Shown: one piece after another, positions 26,870 to 36,371 of the stretch | Position numbering within the stretch: position 1 is the first letter of the stretch | How the letters are laid out: every line of letters starts with the position of its first letter | NCBI RefSeq assembly: GCF_040049295.1 | Contig: NZ_JBDZDQ010000001.1 | Coordinates: forward strand, 2,046,001-2,110,000 | Length of the DNA: 64,000 nt | DNA from: Sphingomonas sp. KR3-1 | Lineage (GTDB): Bacteria > Pseudomonadota > Alphaproteobacteria > Sphingomonadales > Sphingomonadaceae | Direction: 5' to 3' | Made by a program: the position numbers and the translations under genes | The notes under the pieces: generated by a model | What the model saw: the letters and a program-made list of their open reading frames with translations, nothing else | What the model was told of the DNA's origin: nothing | The model's database searches: none

Positions 26870-27861
26870 AGGGGCGGGGCCGCCCGCTGCGCTTCCTCGG
26901 GATGGTGATGCTCGCCTGGATCGGCGCGCGCGTCGCGATGCTCTGGCCGCAAACCGGTTCGCTGCCCGCAGCGATCCGCGCGGCGCTGCCGCTTGCGCAC
27001 GCCGCGCCGGTGGTGCGGGCGCCGGTCCTGCCCGCGCCGTGGCAAGCCAAGCGGCGGATTCCGACGGGGCTCCCGCCGCTCCCCGCCTTCCGCGCCCCGC
27101 TCGGCGAAGGCGATCCCCGGGTGCAGCTCGCGCTGATGGGGCTGATGCAATATGGCGCGCCGGGGAGCGGGCCTGCCGGGATACCCCCGACGGCGCTCAC
27201 CCAATTGCCGCCGATGGCGATGCCCGCGCCCGAAAGGCTCGATCCGCTGCCCGATCGCTGGTCGCTGAGCGGCTGGGTGGTCGTCCGCGCCGGAGGCGCC
27301 GGGCTGGCGGCGGCGCCGGGCGGGCAACTCGGCGGCGGCCAGGCGGGCGCGCGGCTCGCCTGGCTGCTCGCGCCGCGCCAGCGCCTCGCCGCCTATGGCC
27401 GCGTCACTGCGCCGCTCCAGGGCAAGGGCCGCGAGGCGGCGCTCGGGCTCGAATGGCAGCCGACCCGCGCGCCGGTGCGGCTGATCGCCGAGCGGCGCTT
27501 CGGGCTCGACGGCAATCCGGGCGGCACCGGGCTCGGGATGATCGCGGGCATCGACACCGAAGCGCGCGGCTTCCGGCTGGAGGCGTACGGCCAGGTGGGC
27601 GCGGTGCTCCGGCGGCGCGCCGATCCCTATGCCGATGGCGCGGCGCGCGGCGTTCGCATGCTGGGAGACGGGCCGGCCCGGATCGGCCTGGGTGCCGGCG
27701 CCTGGGGTGCGGCGCAGCGCGAGGCGCAGCGGCTCGATATCGGCCCCTCGGCGACGCTGGTGGTGCGCAATCTGCGCTTCGCGCTCGACTGGCGCCAGCG
27801 CGTCGCCGGCGAGGCGAGGCCGGGGTCCGGCCTCGCGCTCACCCTGGGCGCCGATTTCTGA
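26866..27861 (+). CDS. Probable outer-membrane barrel partner, NfrA C-terminal-like
   Basis: 331 residues from the TTG overlapping the preceding stop; an ATG at 26902 is the alternative and would begin MVMLAWIGARVAM. A hydrophobic leader and a Pro-rich linker (to about residue 130) precede a region with alternating beta-strand pattern (LSGWVVVRAGGAGLAAAPGGQLGGGQAGARLAWLLAPRQRLAAYGRVTAPL to LRFALDWRQRVAGEARPGSGLALTLGADF) and a terminal aromatic residue. This resembles the C-terminal domain of NfrA, the outer-membrane partner of NfrB. The TPR part of NfrA is missing. Coupling with the glycosyltransferase suggests a secretion pair. Family assignment is inference. Confidence 0.6.
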   Translation: MKGRGRPLRFLGMVMLAWIGARVAMLWPQTGSLPAAIRAALPLAHAAPVVRAPVLPAPWQAKRRIPTGLPPLPAFRAPLGEGDPRVQLALMGLMQYGAPGSGPAGIPPTALTQLPPMAMPAPERLDPLPDRWSLSGWVVVRAGGAGLAAAPGGQLGGGQAGARLAWLLAPRQRLAAYGRVTAPLQGKGREAALGLEWQPTRAPVRLIAERRFGLDGNPGGTGLGMIAGIDTEARGFRLEAYGQVGAVLRRRADPYADGAARGVRMLGDGPARIGLGAGAWGAAQREAQRLDIGPSATLVVRNLRFALDWRQRVAGEARPGSGLALTLGADF

Positions 27862-27864
27862 GGC

Positions 27865-29535
27865 TTACTTCCCCTGCGAGCGCCAGCGCCGGATCGTGCG
27901 CTCGAGGATCTGCTCCTCGCCGCCGGTATCGCGCCACAGCTCGGAGAACAGCGGGTCGTCCGAAGCCGGGCGCTTGTTGTCCTCGAGATTGTCGAACAGC
28001 AGGCGGATCGGCGTCGCGACGCCTTCGCCCACTGCGATGCATTCGCGGTTCCTGAGCGCCGGGATCGAATCGAGGAAGCCGCGCGCGCCTTCGGGCATCG
28101 CCGCCTTGACGAAGGCCTGGTCGCGCTCGTTGTTCAGGCGCATCGACAGGATCGTGCCGCACTGGGAGAGCACGCCTTCGGCCAGGTCCGACGGGCGCTG
28201 CGTGATCAGGCCCAGCGAGACGCCGTATTTGCGGCCTTCCTTGGCGATCCGGCTGAGGATCTTGCCCACGGAGGAGTTGTCGGCGTTGCGCTCGTTGGGA
28301 ACGTAGCGGTGCGCTTCCTCGCAGACGAGCAGGATCGGGCGCTTGCTCTCGCCGCGCGACCAGATCGCATAGTCGAACACCATGCGCGACAGGACGGCCA
28401 CGACCACCGAGGTGATCTCGCTCGGCACGCCGGAGACGTCGATGATCGAGATCGGCTTGCCGTCGCCCGGCAGGCGGAAGACGCGCGAGAGAAAGCTCGC
28501 CATCGTGTCCGCCACCAGCATGCCCGAGAACATGAAGGCGTAGCGCGGGTCGCCCTTGATCTCGTCGATCTTGCCGCGGATGCGCAGATAGGGCGCGGTG
28601 TCGGTCGCCTTGTCCATCTTGCCCATTTCCAGCTGCAGGATCTGGGTCAGGTCGCTCAGCAGATAGGGGATCGGCGCATCGACGGTGAGCTTGCCGATCT
28701 CCGCCGCGAGCCGGTTCTTGCCCTTGGCGAGCAGGATGCACTTGGCGAGGATGTCCGCATCCACCTGCCGGTCCGAGCCGGCGGTGTTGAGGAACACTTC
28801 GCAATGCTCCTCGAAGTTCATCAGCCAGTACGGCATCTGCAGGTTGCTGACGTCGTAGAGCGCGCCGGTGGACTTGAACGCGCTGGCATATTCGCCGTGC
28901 GGATCGACCATCACGACATGGCCCTGCGGCGCCAGCTCGCAGATCCGGTGGAGGATCAGCGCGGCCGCGGTCGACTTGCCGGTACCGGTCGAGCCGAGCA
29001 GCGCGAAATGCTTGCCGAGCATCGCATCGACATAGAGCGCGGCGCGGATATCCTTGGTCGGATAGACATTGCCGATCTCGATATGCGCGCGGTCCTCGGC
29101 GGCGTAGATCTGCTTGAGATCCGCGGTCGAGACCGGGAACACCGGCGCGCCCGGCGTCGGATAGCGCGTCACGCCGCGGCGGAACTTGTAGAGCTTGCCG
29201 GTCAGCCGCTCCTCGTCGCCTTCGCCGAGAAAGTCGATATAGGCGGCGATATGCTCGCCCTGGAGCTTGAGCGAGCGGACATTGGCGATCAGCCAGGTCG
29301 CGCCGACGCGCACCTTCACCTGGCTGCCGACGCCGCCGGCATTGGCGACGGTGGGATCGCCGCTGGCGGAAAGCGCGTTCAGCGCGGCCGGATCGATCAG
29401 CACCTGGCTCGACGAGCCGGCGATCTCCAGCACCACGCCGATCGGCTCGATCGGCGCGCGCGAGGGCAGGCCCTCGGTGGATGAAACTGACGGCGCCGCG
29501 CCTTCGAACCCGCGCGCACCAAATTGGCCGTCCAT
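27865..29535 (-). CDS. HerA-like ATPase (DUF87 domain)
   Basis: 556 residues from the ATG at 29535, which has GGGAG six bases upstream; a GTG at 29559 would add eight residues. The N-terminal HAS-barrel (VLEIAGSSSQVLIDPAALNAL to RFRRGVTRYPTPG) precedes the ATPase core with Walker A GSTGTGKST and VMVDPHGEYASAF as Walker B-like segment; the downstream LLVCEEAHRYVP and QRPSDL complete the HerA/FtsK-like fold. HerA acts with the nuclease NurA in end resection in archaea; no nurA-like gene is next to it here. It starts four bases after the barrel protein on the opposite strand. Role in this organism unknown. Confidence 0.85.
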   Translation of the reverse strand: MDGQFGARGFEGAAPSVSSTEGLPSRAPIEPIGVVLEIAGSSSQVLIDPAALNALSASGDPTVANAGGVGSQVKVRVGATWLIANVRSLKLQGEHIAAYIDFLGEGDEERLTGKLYKFRRGVTRYPTPGAPVFPVSTADLKQIYAAEDRAHIEIGNVYPTKDIRAALYVDAMLGKHFALLGSTGTGKSTAAALILHRICELAPQGHVVMVDPHGEYASAFKSTGALYDVSNLQMPYWLMNFEEHCEVFLNTAGSDRQVDADILAKCILLAKGKNRLAAEIGKLTVDAPIPYLLSDLTQILQLEMGKMDKATDTAPYLRIRGKIDEIKGDPRYAFMFSGMLVADTMASFLSRVFRLPGDGKPISIIDVSGVPSEITSVVVAVLSRMVFDYAIWSRGESKRPILLVCEEAHRYVPNERNADNSSVGKILSRIAKEGRKYGVSLGLITQRPSDLAEGVLSQCGTILSMRLNNERDQAFVKAAMPEGARGFLDSIPALRNRECIAVGEGVATPIRLLFDNLEDNKRPASDDPLFSELWRDTGGEEQILERTIRRWRSQGK

Positions 29536-29604
29536 CGGCTGCTCCCCGTTACCGCTCACAACTATGCGTCGGGGGAAGTAAAGATTGGGTGAGTTTGGAA
29601 GCTT

Positions 29605-30410
29605 TTAGAATCGTTTCCAAAGTGCCCCGGCGCCCCATCCAAATAGGATCGACAGGGCCACCGCGATAATTCCGTAGAGCACCGAATAGTGTTCTGCCGA
29701 ATGGGCGACGAAGCGTTCGAAGCCCGATTTGCGGATCTCGATGCCGCGCACCGCGGCGGCGAGCACGCGGCCGTCGCGGATCAGGAAGGTCTCGGCGGTG
29801 AACTTGCCCACCGGCACGCGCGCCGGGATGACGAGCCGGGCGCGGTAGAGCACGCCGTCGGTGATCTCCACCGTGCCGGGCGACTGGTAATAGAGCCCGG
29901 CGCGCGCGCGCAGGTCCTCCAGCCCCTGGTCGAAGCGGGTCTGCACCTCGGGCGCGGCACCGGATGCGGGGGAGAGCTGCAGGCTGTCGACGCCGAGCTC
30001 GTAGATCGCGCGGGTGCGCTCGTCGACGATCTTCTCGATCGGGCGCGACGAGGCGATCGCATAGAAGCTCGGCGCCGAGCGATAGCGCATCCGCTCGGCA
30101 TTCACCCAGATGCCGGCGACCTTCTCCTTCTCGCGCACCTGCACCGATTGGGTGGGGCCCTTCACCACCACCACGATGTCTGCGGGCTTGTCGCGGTTCG
30201 GCTCGCGGCTGCCGGGATAGAGGATCGCGCCGAACAGCAGCAGCTCGGCGCCGGTGAACGAATAGGCGATCTCGATGTCGCGCTGCGAGACGTCCGGCAC
30301 GAGCGTCGGCTTGGCCTGGCCCATCAGCAGTGGGGCCAGCAGGATCAGCGGCGCCTTTCTGAGCGCGGTGCCGCCCTTCCGCGCAGCGGAGACCCAGACA
30401 AACAGCTTCT

Positions 30411-30414
<4 letters not shown>
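29605..30414 (-). CDS. TIGR02186-family membrane-anchored protein
   Basis: 269 residues, GTG start overlapping the stop of the TauE gene (GTGA). N-terminal signal segment (LILLAPLLMGQAKP), then periplasmic beta domain with the family signature VPDVSQRDIEIAYSFTGAELLLFGAILYPG and VVVVKGPTQSVQVREKEKVAGIWVN. A C-terminal membrane helix (YSVLYGIIAVALSILFGWGAGALW) anchors it. Genes of this family are nearly always next to a TauE/SafE-type permease in alphaproteobacteria, as here, so it probably helps that transporter. The molecular function is not known. Confidence 0.88.
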
Positions 30415-31325
<911 letters not shown>

Positions 31326-31406
31326 TTCGCCGCAGCGATACCGCGTTTGCGGTGCAGTGCAAAAGGGGACTGCGCAATTCCTCCCTCGCGAAGCGGCGAA
31401 GGGGAC

Positions 31407-31496
31407 CGCGGCGCGCCGCGTCGAGGTGGAGAGGCGCGCCGGCCCCTCCACCACCGCCTTTGGCCATGGCCCCCCCTCCCCGAGACGAGCTCGGGG
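31407..31496. repeat. Palindromic, REP-like intergenic sequence
   Basis: Contains the 14-bp perfect palindrome CGCGGCGCGCCGCG (31407-31420) and a hairpin CCCCGAG, loop ACGAG, CTCGGGG (31478-31496). With the dispersed element to its right it fills the 472-bp gap between the TauE start and the M23 stop; no gene is visible there. The ORFs crossing it do not look coding. Confidence 0.4.
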
Positions 31497-31499
31497 ATA

Positions 31500-31542
31500 T
31501 CAATCCTCGGCGCCCTTCACCGCGCCCTGCCTCGCCGGCACG
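31500..31542 (-). repeat. Duplicated 3' end of the M23 peptidase gene
   Basis: This stretch matches 31798-31840 at 36 of 43 positions in the same orientation, including the TGA stop codon. Translated on the minus strand it ends QGAVKGAED and stops, against HGAVKDAED in the intact gene. It lies 298 bp beyond the true gene end, on the other side of the dispersed element. Confidence 0.65.
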
Positions 31543-31547
31543 CGCCC

Positions 31548-31765
31548 GCTTGCAATGTAGGATTTCGCCTGCTTCGCTCGCGGTGCCGGGTCACGATCCG
31601 GCCGCTCTTTGCTTTGTTGGAAATATAGGATCCTTGCCGCGCAAGGATGTTGCGAGATGCGGCGCGTTTGCGGGAACTGTGTCAACGCAAGCGCCGGCCG
31701 AAACCGCTCGAGGCGCGTACTTCGTGAACTTTGGCGAGTCGCGCCTGCCGGCGCTGTAGGAAACG
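31548..31765 (+). repeat. Dispersed ~210-bp element, copy A (candidate structured RNA)
   Basis: Begins GCTTGCAATGTAGGATTT and ends CGCTGTAGGAAACG. The reverse complement of 39077-39283 shows the same ends, the same inner blocks in the same order and nearly the same length. Inside are repeats of a (T)GTAGGA-like motif, a hairpin GCCGGG-TCACGA-TCCGGC (31585-31602) and a second hairpin ATCCTTG-CCGCG-CAAGGAT (31630-31648). An ORF crosses it but differences between the copies fall on all three codon positions, and copy B has a stop in that frame, so protein coding is unlikely. Function unknown. Confidence 0.75.
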
Positions 31766-31797
31766 AGGGGCCGGCATTCGCGGAATGCCGAGCCGCC

Positions 31798-33273
31798 TCA
31801 GTCCTCCGCGTCCTTCACCGCGCCATGGCCCACCGGCACGGCGAGCAGCCGGTTGAGCTGCGCCTTGAACTCTCCAAGGTCGCCGCCGGTCAGCTGCTGG
31901 GTACTGGTGAACGACACCGAGCGCGGGTTCACCGCGACGCCGTTCTTGTAGAGCTCGTAATGGAGGTGCGGGCCAGTCGACAGGCCTTCATTGCCCACCG
32001 CGCCGATCCGCTGGCCGCGGCGCACGCGCTCGCCGACGCGCACATAGATGCGGCTCAGATGGCCATAGCCGGTGCCGTAGATGCCGCCATGGTTGATGCG
32101 GATCAGATTGCCATAGCCGCTCGCGCGCCCGGCGGTCTGGACGACGCCGTCGCTCGCGGCGAACACCGGCGAGCCCCAGGGCGCGGCGATGTCGATGCCC
32201 TTGTGCATGCGGACATAGCCGAGGATCGGGTGGCGGCGCATGCCGAAGCCCGAGGAGAAGCGGCCATTTGCCGGCATCGCCATCGATCCGGTCGAGCCGC
32301 CCTTGCCGCCGCCGTCGAACCAGCTGGTCTTGCCGCCCTGCTCGAACGGCGCGAGCTGCACCTTGTTCGCGCAACCGGTGACGCCCGCGTACATCAGGTT
32401 GCCCATCTGCACTTCGCCGGTCTCGGCGCGGGCCTGGCCGACGATGATGTCGAACTTGCAGTCCGAGCCGAGCCGCGACACGGCGGTGCGCGTCGCCAGC
32501 GTCTTGATATAGCTCTCCACCGCCTTGGCCGGAGCACCCGCGGCGCGGGCCGCGCGGTAGAGCGACGAGCCGATCGTGCCCTGGATGCGCAGTGGCGTCC
32601 GGTCGATCGCGATCGGGATCTGCTTGAGGCTGAGCGCGCCGCCATTGCGCGCGACCTCGAGCTTCAGGTCGAAGCGGGCGCGCATCGCCAGCTTCTCGAG
32701 CGGGCGCGGCTGCGACTTGTCGACGCGGCGGCCGAGCGTCAGGTCGAGCATCGTGCCGGGCTGGAGGTCGCCGCTCGCCACCGCCTTGGTGACCAGCTGG
32801 TCGACCAGGTTGGCGTCGGTCTTGCCGACGCCCGAGCGCAGCAGCGAGCCGAGCAGCGAGCCGGTATATTTGGTGTCGAGCTCGACGAGCGGCCGCTCCG
32901 GCGTGTCGGTCAGCGGCGTGACGAGGCTGGTCGCGGCGACATGGACGCCGGTGGCCGAGCCCATGCCGATCGGCTTGATCGCCTGCGCCTGGCTGGCATC
33001 CCATTCGGCGCCGGCGAGCGGGGCGGGGACTTCGCCATAGATCGGGTTCTCGAAGCCGGGTGCGAGCACCAGCGCGGCGGCAATCAGGCCGACACAGGTC
33101 GCGGCGCCGCGATACCAGGTCAGCGAGCCGATGCGCGAGCCCAGGTCGGGGGCGAATTCGAAGTCGGGGAAACGCTCGTTGAAGCGTGCGACGAAGCCGC
33201 GCGCCGGCGCCTTGGCGCGCGCAGATGCGCCGCCGCCAGCCAGGCCTTCTCCATGGTCACTACGCAAATACAA
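31798..33273 (-). CDS. M23-family (LytM) peptidoglycan endopeptidase
   Basis: 491 residues if started at the TTG at 33273 (opening LYLRSDHGEGLAGGG); a TTG at 33267 is equally possible. The frame is open to 33585 but that part crosses the divergent promoter. A membrane helix (GAATCVGLIAAALVLAPGF) at about residue 55 is followed by a periplasmic region and the C-terminal LytM domain with the zinc residues in MHKGIDIAAPWGSPV (HxxxD) and GPHLHYELYKNG (HxH), all present. It probably cuts or regulates cutting of peptidoglycan. Its last 14 codons are duplicated 298 bp downstream. Confidence 0.88.
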   Translation of the reverse strand: MYLRSDHGEGLAGGGASARAKAPARGFVARFNERFPDFEFAPDLGSRIGSLTWYRGAATCVGLIAAALVLAPGFENPIYGEVPAPLAGAEWDASQAQAIKPIGMGSATGVHVAATSLVTPLTDTPERPLVELDTKYTGSLLGSLLRSGVGKTDANLVDQLVTKAVASGDLQPGTMLDLTLGRRVDKSQPRPLEKLAMRARFDLKLEVARNGGALSLKQIPIAIDRTPLRIQGTIGSSLYRAARAAGAPAKAVESYIKTLATRTAVSRLGSDCKFDIIVGQARAETGEVQMGNLMYAGVTGCANKVQLAPFEQGGKTSWFDGGGKGGSTGSMAMPANGRFSSGFGMRRHPILGYVRMHKGIDIAAPWGSPVFAASDGVVQTAGRASGYGNLIRINHGGIYGTGYGHLSRIYVRVGERVRRGQRIGAVGNEGLSTGPHLHYELYKNGVAVNPRSVSFTSTQQLTGGDLGEFKAQLNRLLAVPVGHGAVKDAED

Positions 33274-33526
33274 GGCGCAACGCCCCCCAAAAGGTCGTCG
33301 ATGTCGTGCCGTAAACCCCCGGCTAACGACGAGATCACTGTGGAAGGCAGGACTTAAAGTCAAATTAAGTACCCTGTTCGGGGCCGACTCGTGCGGCGAG
33401 TTGTGCCACGCTGCGGATGAAGCGAAGCTTTCAGCATATTCGCTAGTCTTTCCAACATGGTTAAGGCGAAAGTCCAACCCGGGGGAGTTGCTTAAGGGGC
33501 GACTCGGAACGATCTTGGCAGGTGCA

Positions 33527-36016
33527 ATGAGTCGTTTCGCGCGTTCCGAGATCACCGCCGTGCTGGGCCCCACCAACACCGGCAAGACGCATCTGGCAGT
33601 CGAGCGGATGGCGGGTCATGCCAGCGGCATGATCGGTTTCCCGCTGCGATTGCTGGCGCGCGAGGTCTATGATCGCGTCGTCCGGATGAAGGGTCGGGCG
33701 GACGAAGTCGCGCTGATCACCGGCGAGGAGAAGATCCTGCCGCCCAAGGCGCGCTGGTTCCTGTGCACTGCCGAATCGATGCCGCTGGAGCGCGACGTCG
33801 CGTTCGTCGGATTGGACGAAGCGCAGTTGGGCGCCGATCCCGAGCGCGGCCATGTCTTCACCGATCGGCTGCTGCGCGCCCGCGGCCGCGAGGAGACGAT
33901 GATCCTCGGTTCGGATTCGCTGAAACCCATGCTCAAGGCGCTGGTCCCCGAGGCCGAAGTGATCGGCCGGCCGCGCTTCTCGACGCTCTCCTATGCCGGC
34001 GCCAAGAAGCTCTCGCGGCTCCCCCGGCGCAGCGCGATCGTCGCGTTCAGTGCCGAGGAAGTCTACGCCGTGGCCGAGGCGCTTCGAAGGCTCCGCGGCG
34101 GCGCGGCGGTGGTGATGGGCGCGCTGAGCCCGCGCACCCGCAACGCCCAGGTCGAGATGTTCCAGGCCGGCGAGGTCGACTATCTCGTCGCGACCGATGC
34201 GATCGGCATGGGGCTCAACATGGACGTCCACCATGTCGCCTTCGCCTCGCTCAACAAGTTCGACGGGCGCCGCCAGCGGCGGCTGACCGTGGCCGAGATG
34301 GCGCAGATCGCCGGCCGTGCCGGGCGCCACCAGAAGGACGGCAGCTTCGGCGCGCTGCACGAGCAGGGTCCCAACGCCTTCACGCCCGAGGAAGTGCTGG
34401 CGATCGAGGCGCACCGGGTGCCGCCGCTCGAGAAGCTCTACTGGCGCGAGGGCGAGCCGCGTTTCGACAGCGTCAAGGCGCTGATCGCCAGCCTCGAGGC
34501 CAAGCCGCACCACGAGGTGCTGCGTGCCGCACCCGAAGCGATCGACCTCGCGGTGCTCAAGCGGCTGTCGGAGGAGGATTGGGTGCGCCAGCGGGTGCGC
34601 TCGCCAGCGATGGTCCAGCGGCTCTGGGCCGCCTGCGGCCTGCCCGATTTCCGCAAGCTCGGCGCCGAGCCGCACAGCCGCTTCGTTGGCCGCCTGTTCG
34701 GCCACCTCTCCGAAGCGCGCGGACACGTGCCGCACCAATGGTTCGCCGACGAGATCCAGCGGCTCGACAATATGGGCGGCGATGTCGAGACGCTCGCCGG
34801 CCGGATCGCCGCGGCGCGCAGCTGGGCCTATATCGCTCACCGCGCCGATTGGCTGGAGGACCCGGTCCACTGGGCCGAGCGGACGCGCGCGATCGAGGAG
34901 AAGCTGTCCGACGCGCTCCACGCCAGCCTCACCCAGCGCTTCGTCGACAAGCGCACCACCGTGCTGCTCCGCCAGATCGGCGCCGATGCCTCGAACCTGC
35001 CGGTAACGATCGGGCTCGAGGGCGAAGTCAGTGTCGAGGAGCATCCGCTCGGCACGCTGCAGGGCTTCCGCTTCACCGTCGCTCCCGATGCGCGGGCGGC
35101 GGACAAGCGCATGCTGCTCGCGGCGGCGGAGAAAAGGCTCGGCAGCGAGTATCGCAAGCGCGGTGCGGCGCTGGTGGAGGCGTCCGATGAGGAGATCCGC
35201 CTTATTTCCCGACGAACGCCGGGTAACCTCGAGTGGAAGGGCGTCGAGGTCGCCGCTCTTGAGCCCGGCCCCAATATCGCCCGCCCGCGCATCCGCCTCG
35301 ATCGCGCGCTCGACGTCCTCGACCAATCCGCCAAGGCCGCCGTCCAGGCCCGGCTCGAGCGCTGGTTCGCCGATCAGATCGCCCGGCACCTGCCCGTGCT
35401 CGGCAAGCTCGACGCAGCGACGCGCGATCCCCAGGCCGGCTCGCCGCTGCGTGCGCTCGCCAATGCGCTGCTCGAAGCCGGCGGGCTGCTGCCGCGCCGT
35501 GCTGCCGCGACGCTGGTCGAGGCGCTCGATCCGCCCGCCCGCCAGCGGCTCCGCAAGATCGGCGTGACCATCGGCACGCTCGACATCTTCGCGCCCGCCC
35601 TGCTCAAGCCCGCCGCTGCGCGCTGGCGGCGCGAGCTGATGGGGCTGGCCGATGCGCCCGGCGAAGGCGCGAGCGTGCTCGCCCGGGGTGCGCCCGGCGC
35701 CGATCTGCCGCACGGCTATCGTCCGCTCGGTGCCCAGGCGGTGCGCGTCGATCTGGTCGAGCGGATCGCCCGCGCCGCGCACGACGCGCGCCAGGGGCGG
35801 AAGCCCTTCGCCCCCGATCCCGCGCTCGCCACCTCGATGGGGCTCACTCCCGCGACGCTGGCCCGGCTGATGGCCCAGCTCGGCTTCCGCACCGCCCGTT
35901 CCGCCGAGGGCCAGCCGCCGCGCTGGATCTGGCAGGGCCTGGTCGCCGCGCCCACGCCCAAGGCGCCGCCGCGCGACAATGCCTTCGCCGTGCTCGCGGA
36001 GCTCAAGCATGGCTGA
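33527..36016 (+). CDS. SUV3/MgpS-like DExH RNA helicase
   Basis: 829 residues from the ATG at 33527 (MSRFARSEITAVLGP); the open frame upstream overlaps the M23 promoter. Walker A is GPTNTGKTHLA, motif II DEAQ (FVGLDEAQLGADPERG), then VVMGALSPRTRNAQVEMFQAGEVDYLVATDAIGMGLNMDVHHVAFASLNKFDGRR and the QIAGRAGRHQ motif VI. The C-terminal SUV3-type helical region and a long sphingomonad-specific tail follow. Bacterial homologues lie next to an S4-domain gene, as here (stop and start overlap in ATGGCTGA). Likely an RNA or RNP remodelling helicase; the exact task is not known. Confidence 0.9.
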   Translation: MSRFARSEITAVLGPTNTGKTHLAVERMAGHASGMIGFPLRLLAREVYDRVVRMKGRADEVALITGEEKILPPKARWFLCTAESMPLERDVAFVGLDEAQLGADPERGHVFTDRLLRARGREETMILGSDSLKPMLKALVPEAEVIGRPRFSTLSYAGAKKLSRLPRRSAIVAFSAEEVYAVAEALRRLRGGAAVVMGALSPRTRNAQVEMFQAGEVDYLVATDAIGMGLNMDVHHVAFASLNKFDGRRQRRLTVAEMAQIAGRAGRHQKDGSFGALHEQGPNAFTPEEVLAIEAHRVPPLEKLYWREGEPRFDSVKALIASLEAKPHHEVLRAAPEAIDLAVLKRLSEEDWVRQRVRSPAMVQRLWAACGLPDFRKLGAEPHSRFVGRLFGHLSEARGHVPHQWFADEIQRLDNMGGDVETLAGRIAAARSWAYIAHRADWLEDPVHWAERTRAIEEKLSDALHASLTQRFVDKRTTVLLRQIGADASNLPVTIGLEGEVSVEEHPLGTLQGFRFTVAPDARAADKRMLLAAAEKRLGSEYRKRGAALVEASDEEIRLISRRTPGNLEWKGVEVAALEPGPNIARPRIRLDRALDVLDQSAKAAVQARLERWFADQIARHLPVLGKLDAATRDPQAGSPLRALANALLEAGGLLPRRAAATLVEALDPPARQRLRKIGVTIGTLDIFAPALLKPAAARWRRELMGLADAPGEGASVLARGAPGADLPHGYRPLGAQAVRVDLVERIARAAHDARQGRKPFAPDPALATSMGLTPATLARLMAQLGFRTARSAEGQPPRWIWQGLVAAPTPKAPPRDNAFAVLAELKHG

Positions 36017-36311
36017 GGGCGCGGCAATGCGGATCGACCGGTTCCTGTGGTGGTCGCGCTTGGCCTCCACGCGCTCGGCAGCGCAGGCGATCGCCGAGAA
36101 GGGCACGCTGCGCATCGACGGGCGCCGCATCGAGCGGAGCTCGGCATCGGTGCGGGTCGGGTGCGTCGTCGCCTTCCCGCTCTATGGCAAGGTGCGCGTC
36201 GTCCGGGTCGAGCAACTCCCTGTCAGGCGGGGCCCGCCGGCAGAGGGAAGGGCCTGTTATCAGGACCTCAGCGTCGCTGAGAACGTCTCGCAGGAAGCGC
36301 CAACTGATTGA
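36009..36311 (+). CDS. S4-domain RNA-binding protein, HslR-like
   Basis: 100 residues from the ATG at 36009, overlapping the helicase stop by eight bases; MRIDRF at 36027 is an alternative. The S4 fold is clear: MRIDRFLWWSRLASTRSAAQAIAEKGTLRIDGRRIERSSASVRVGCVVAFPLYGKVRVVRVEQLP. HslR recycles stalled 50S-peptidyl-tRNA complexes in E. coli under heat shock. Fusion in phase to the helicase suggests the two act on the same RNA substrate. Confidence 0.9.
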   Translation: MAEGAAMRIDRFLWWSRLASTRSAAQAIAEKGTLRIDGRRIERSSASVRVGCVVAFPLYGKVRVVRVEQLPVRRGPPAEGRACYQDLSVAENVSQEAPTD

Positions 36312-36371
36312 CGTCTGGAATCGACGGGCATAGCAGAACCGACAGTTCGTCGTTCCAAGGGGCCAGTTTCC

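Noticed and set aside
31352..31759. 135-residue ORF through the dispersed element
   Set aside because: Copy B of the element has a stop in the same frame, and differences between copies are spread over all codon positions, so there is no sign of protein selection.
33274..33585. N-terminal extension of the M23 peptidase to 33585
   Set aside because: The extension crosses the promoter region and the start of the divergent helicase gene and has no envelope-protein features; the TTG at 33273 opens the plausible cytoplasmic tail.
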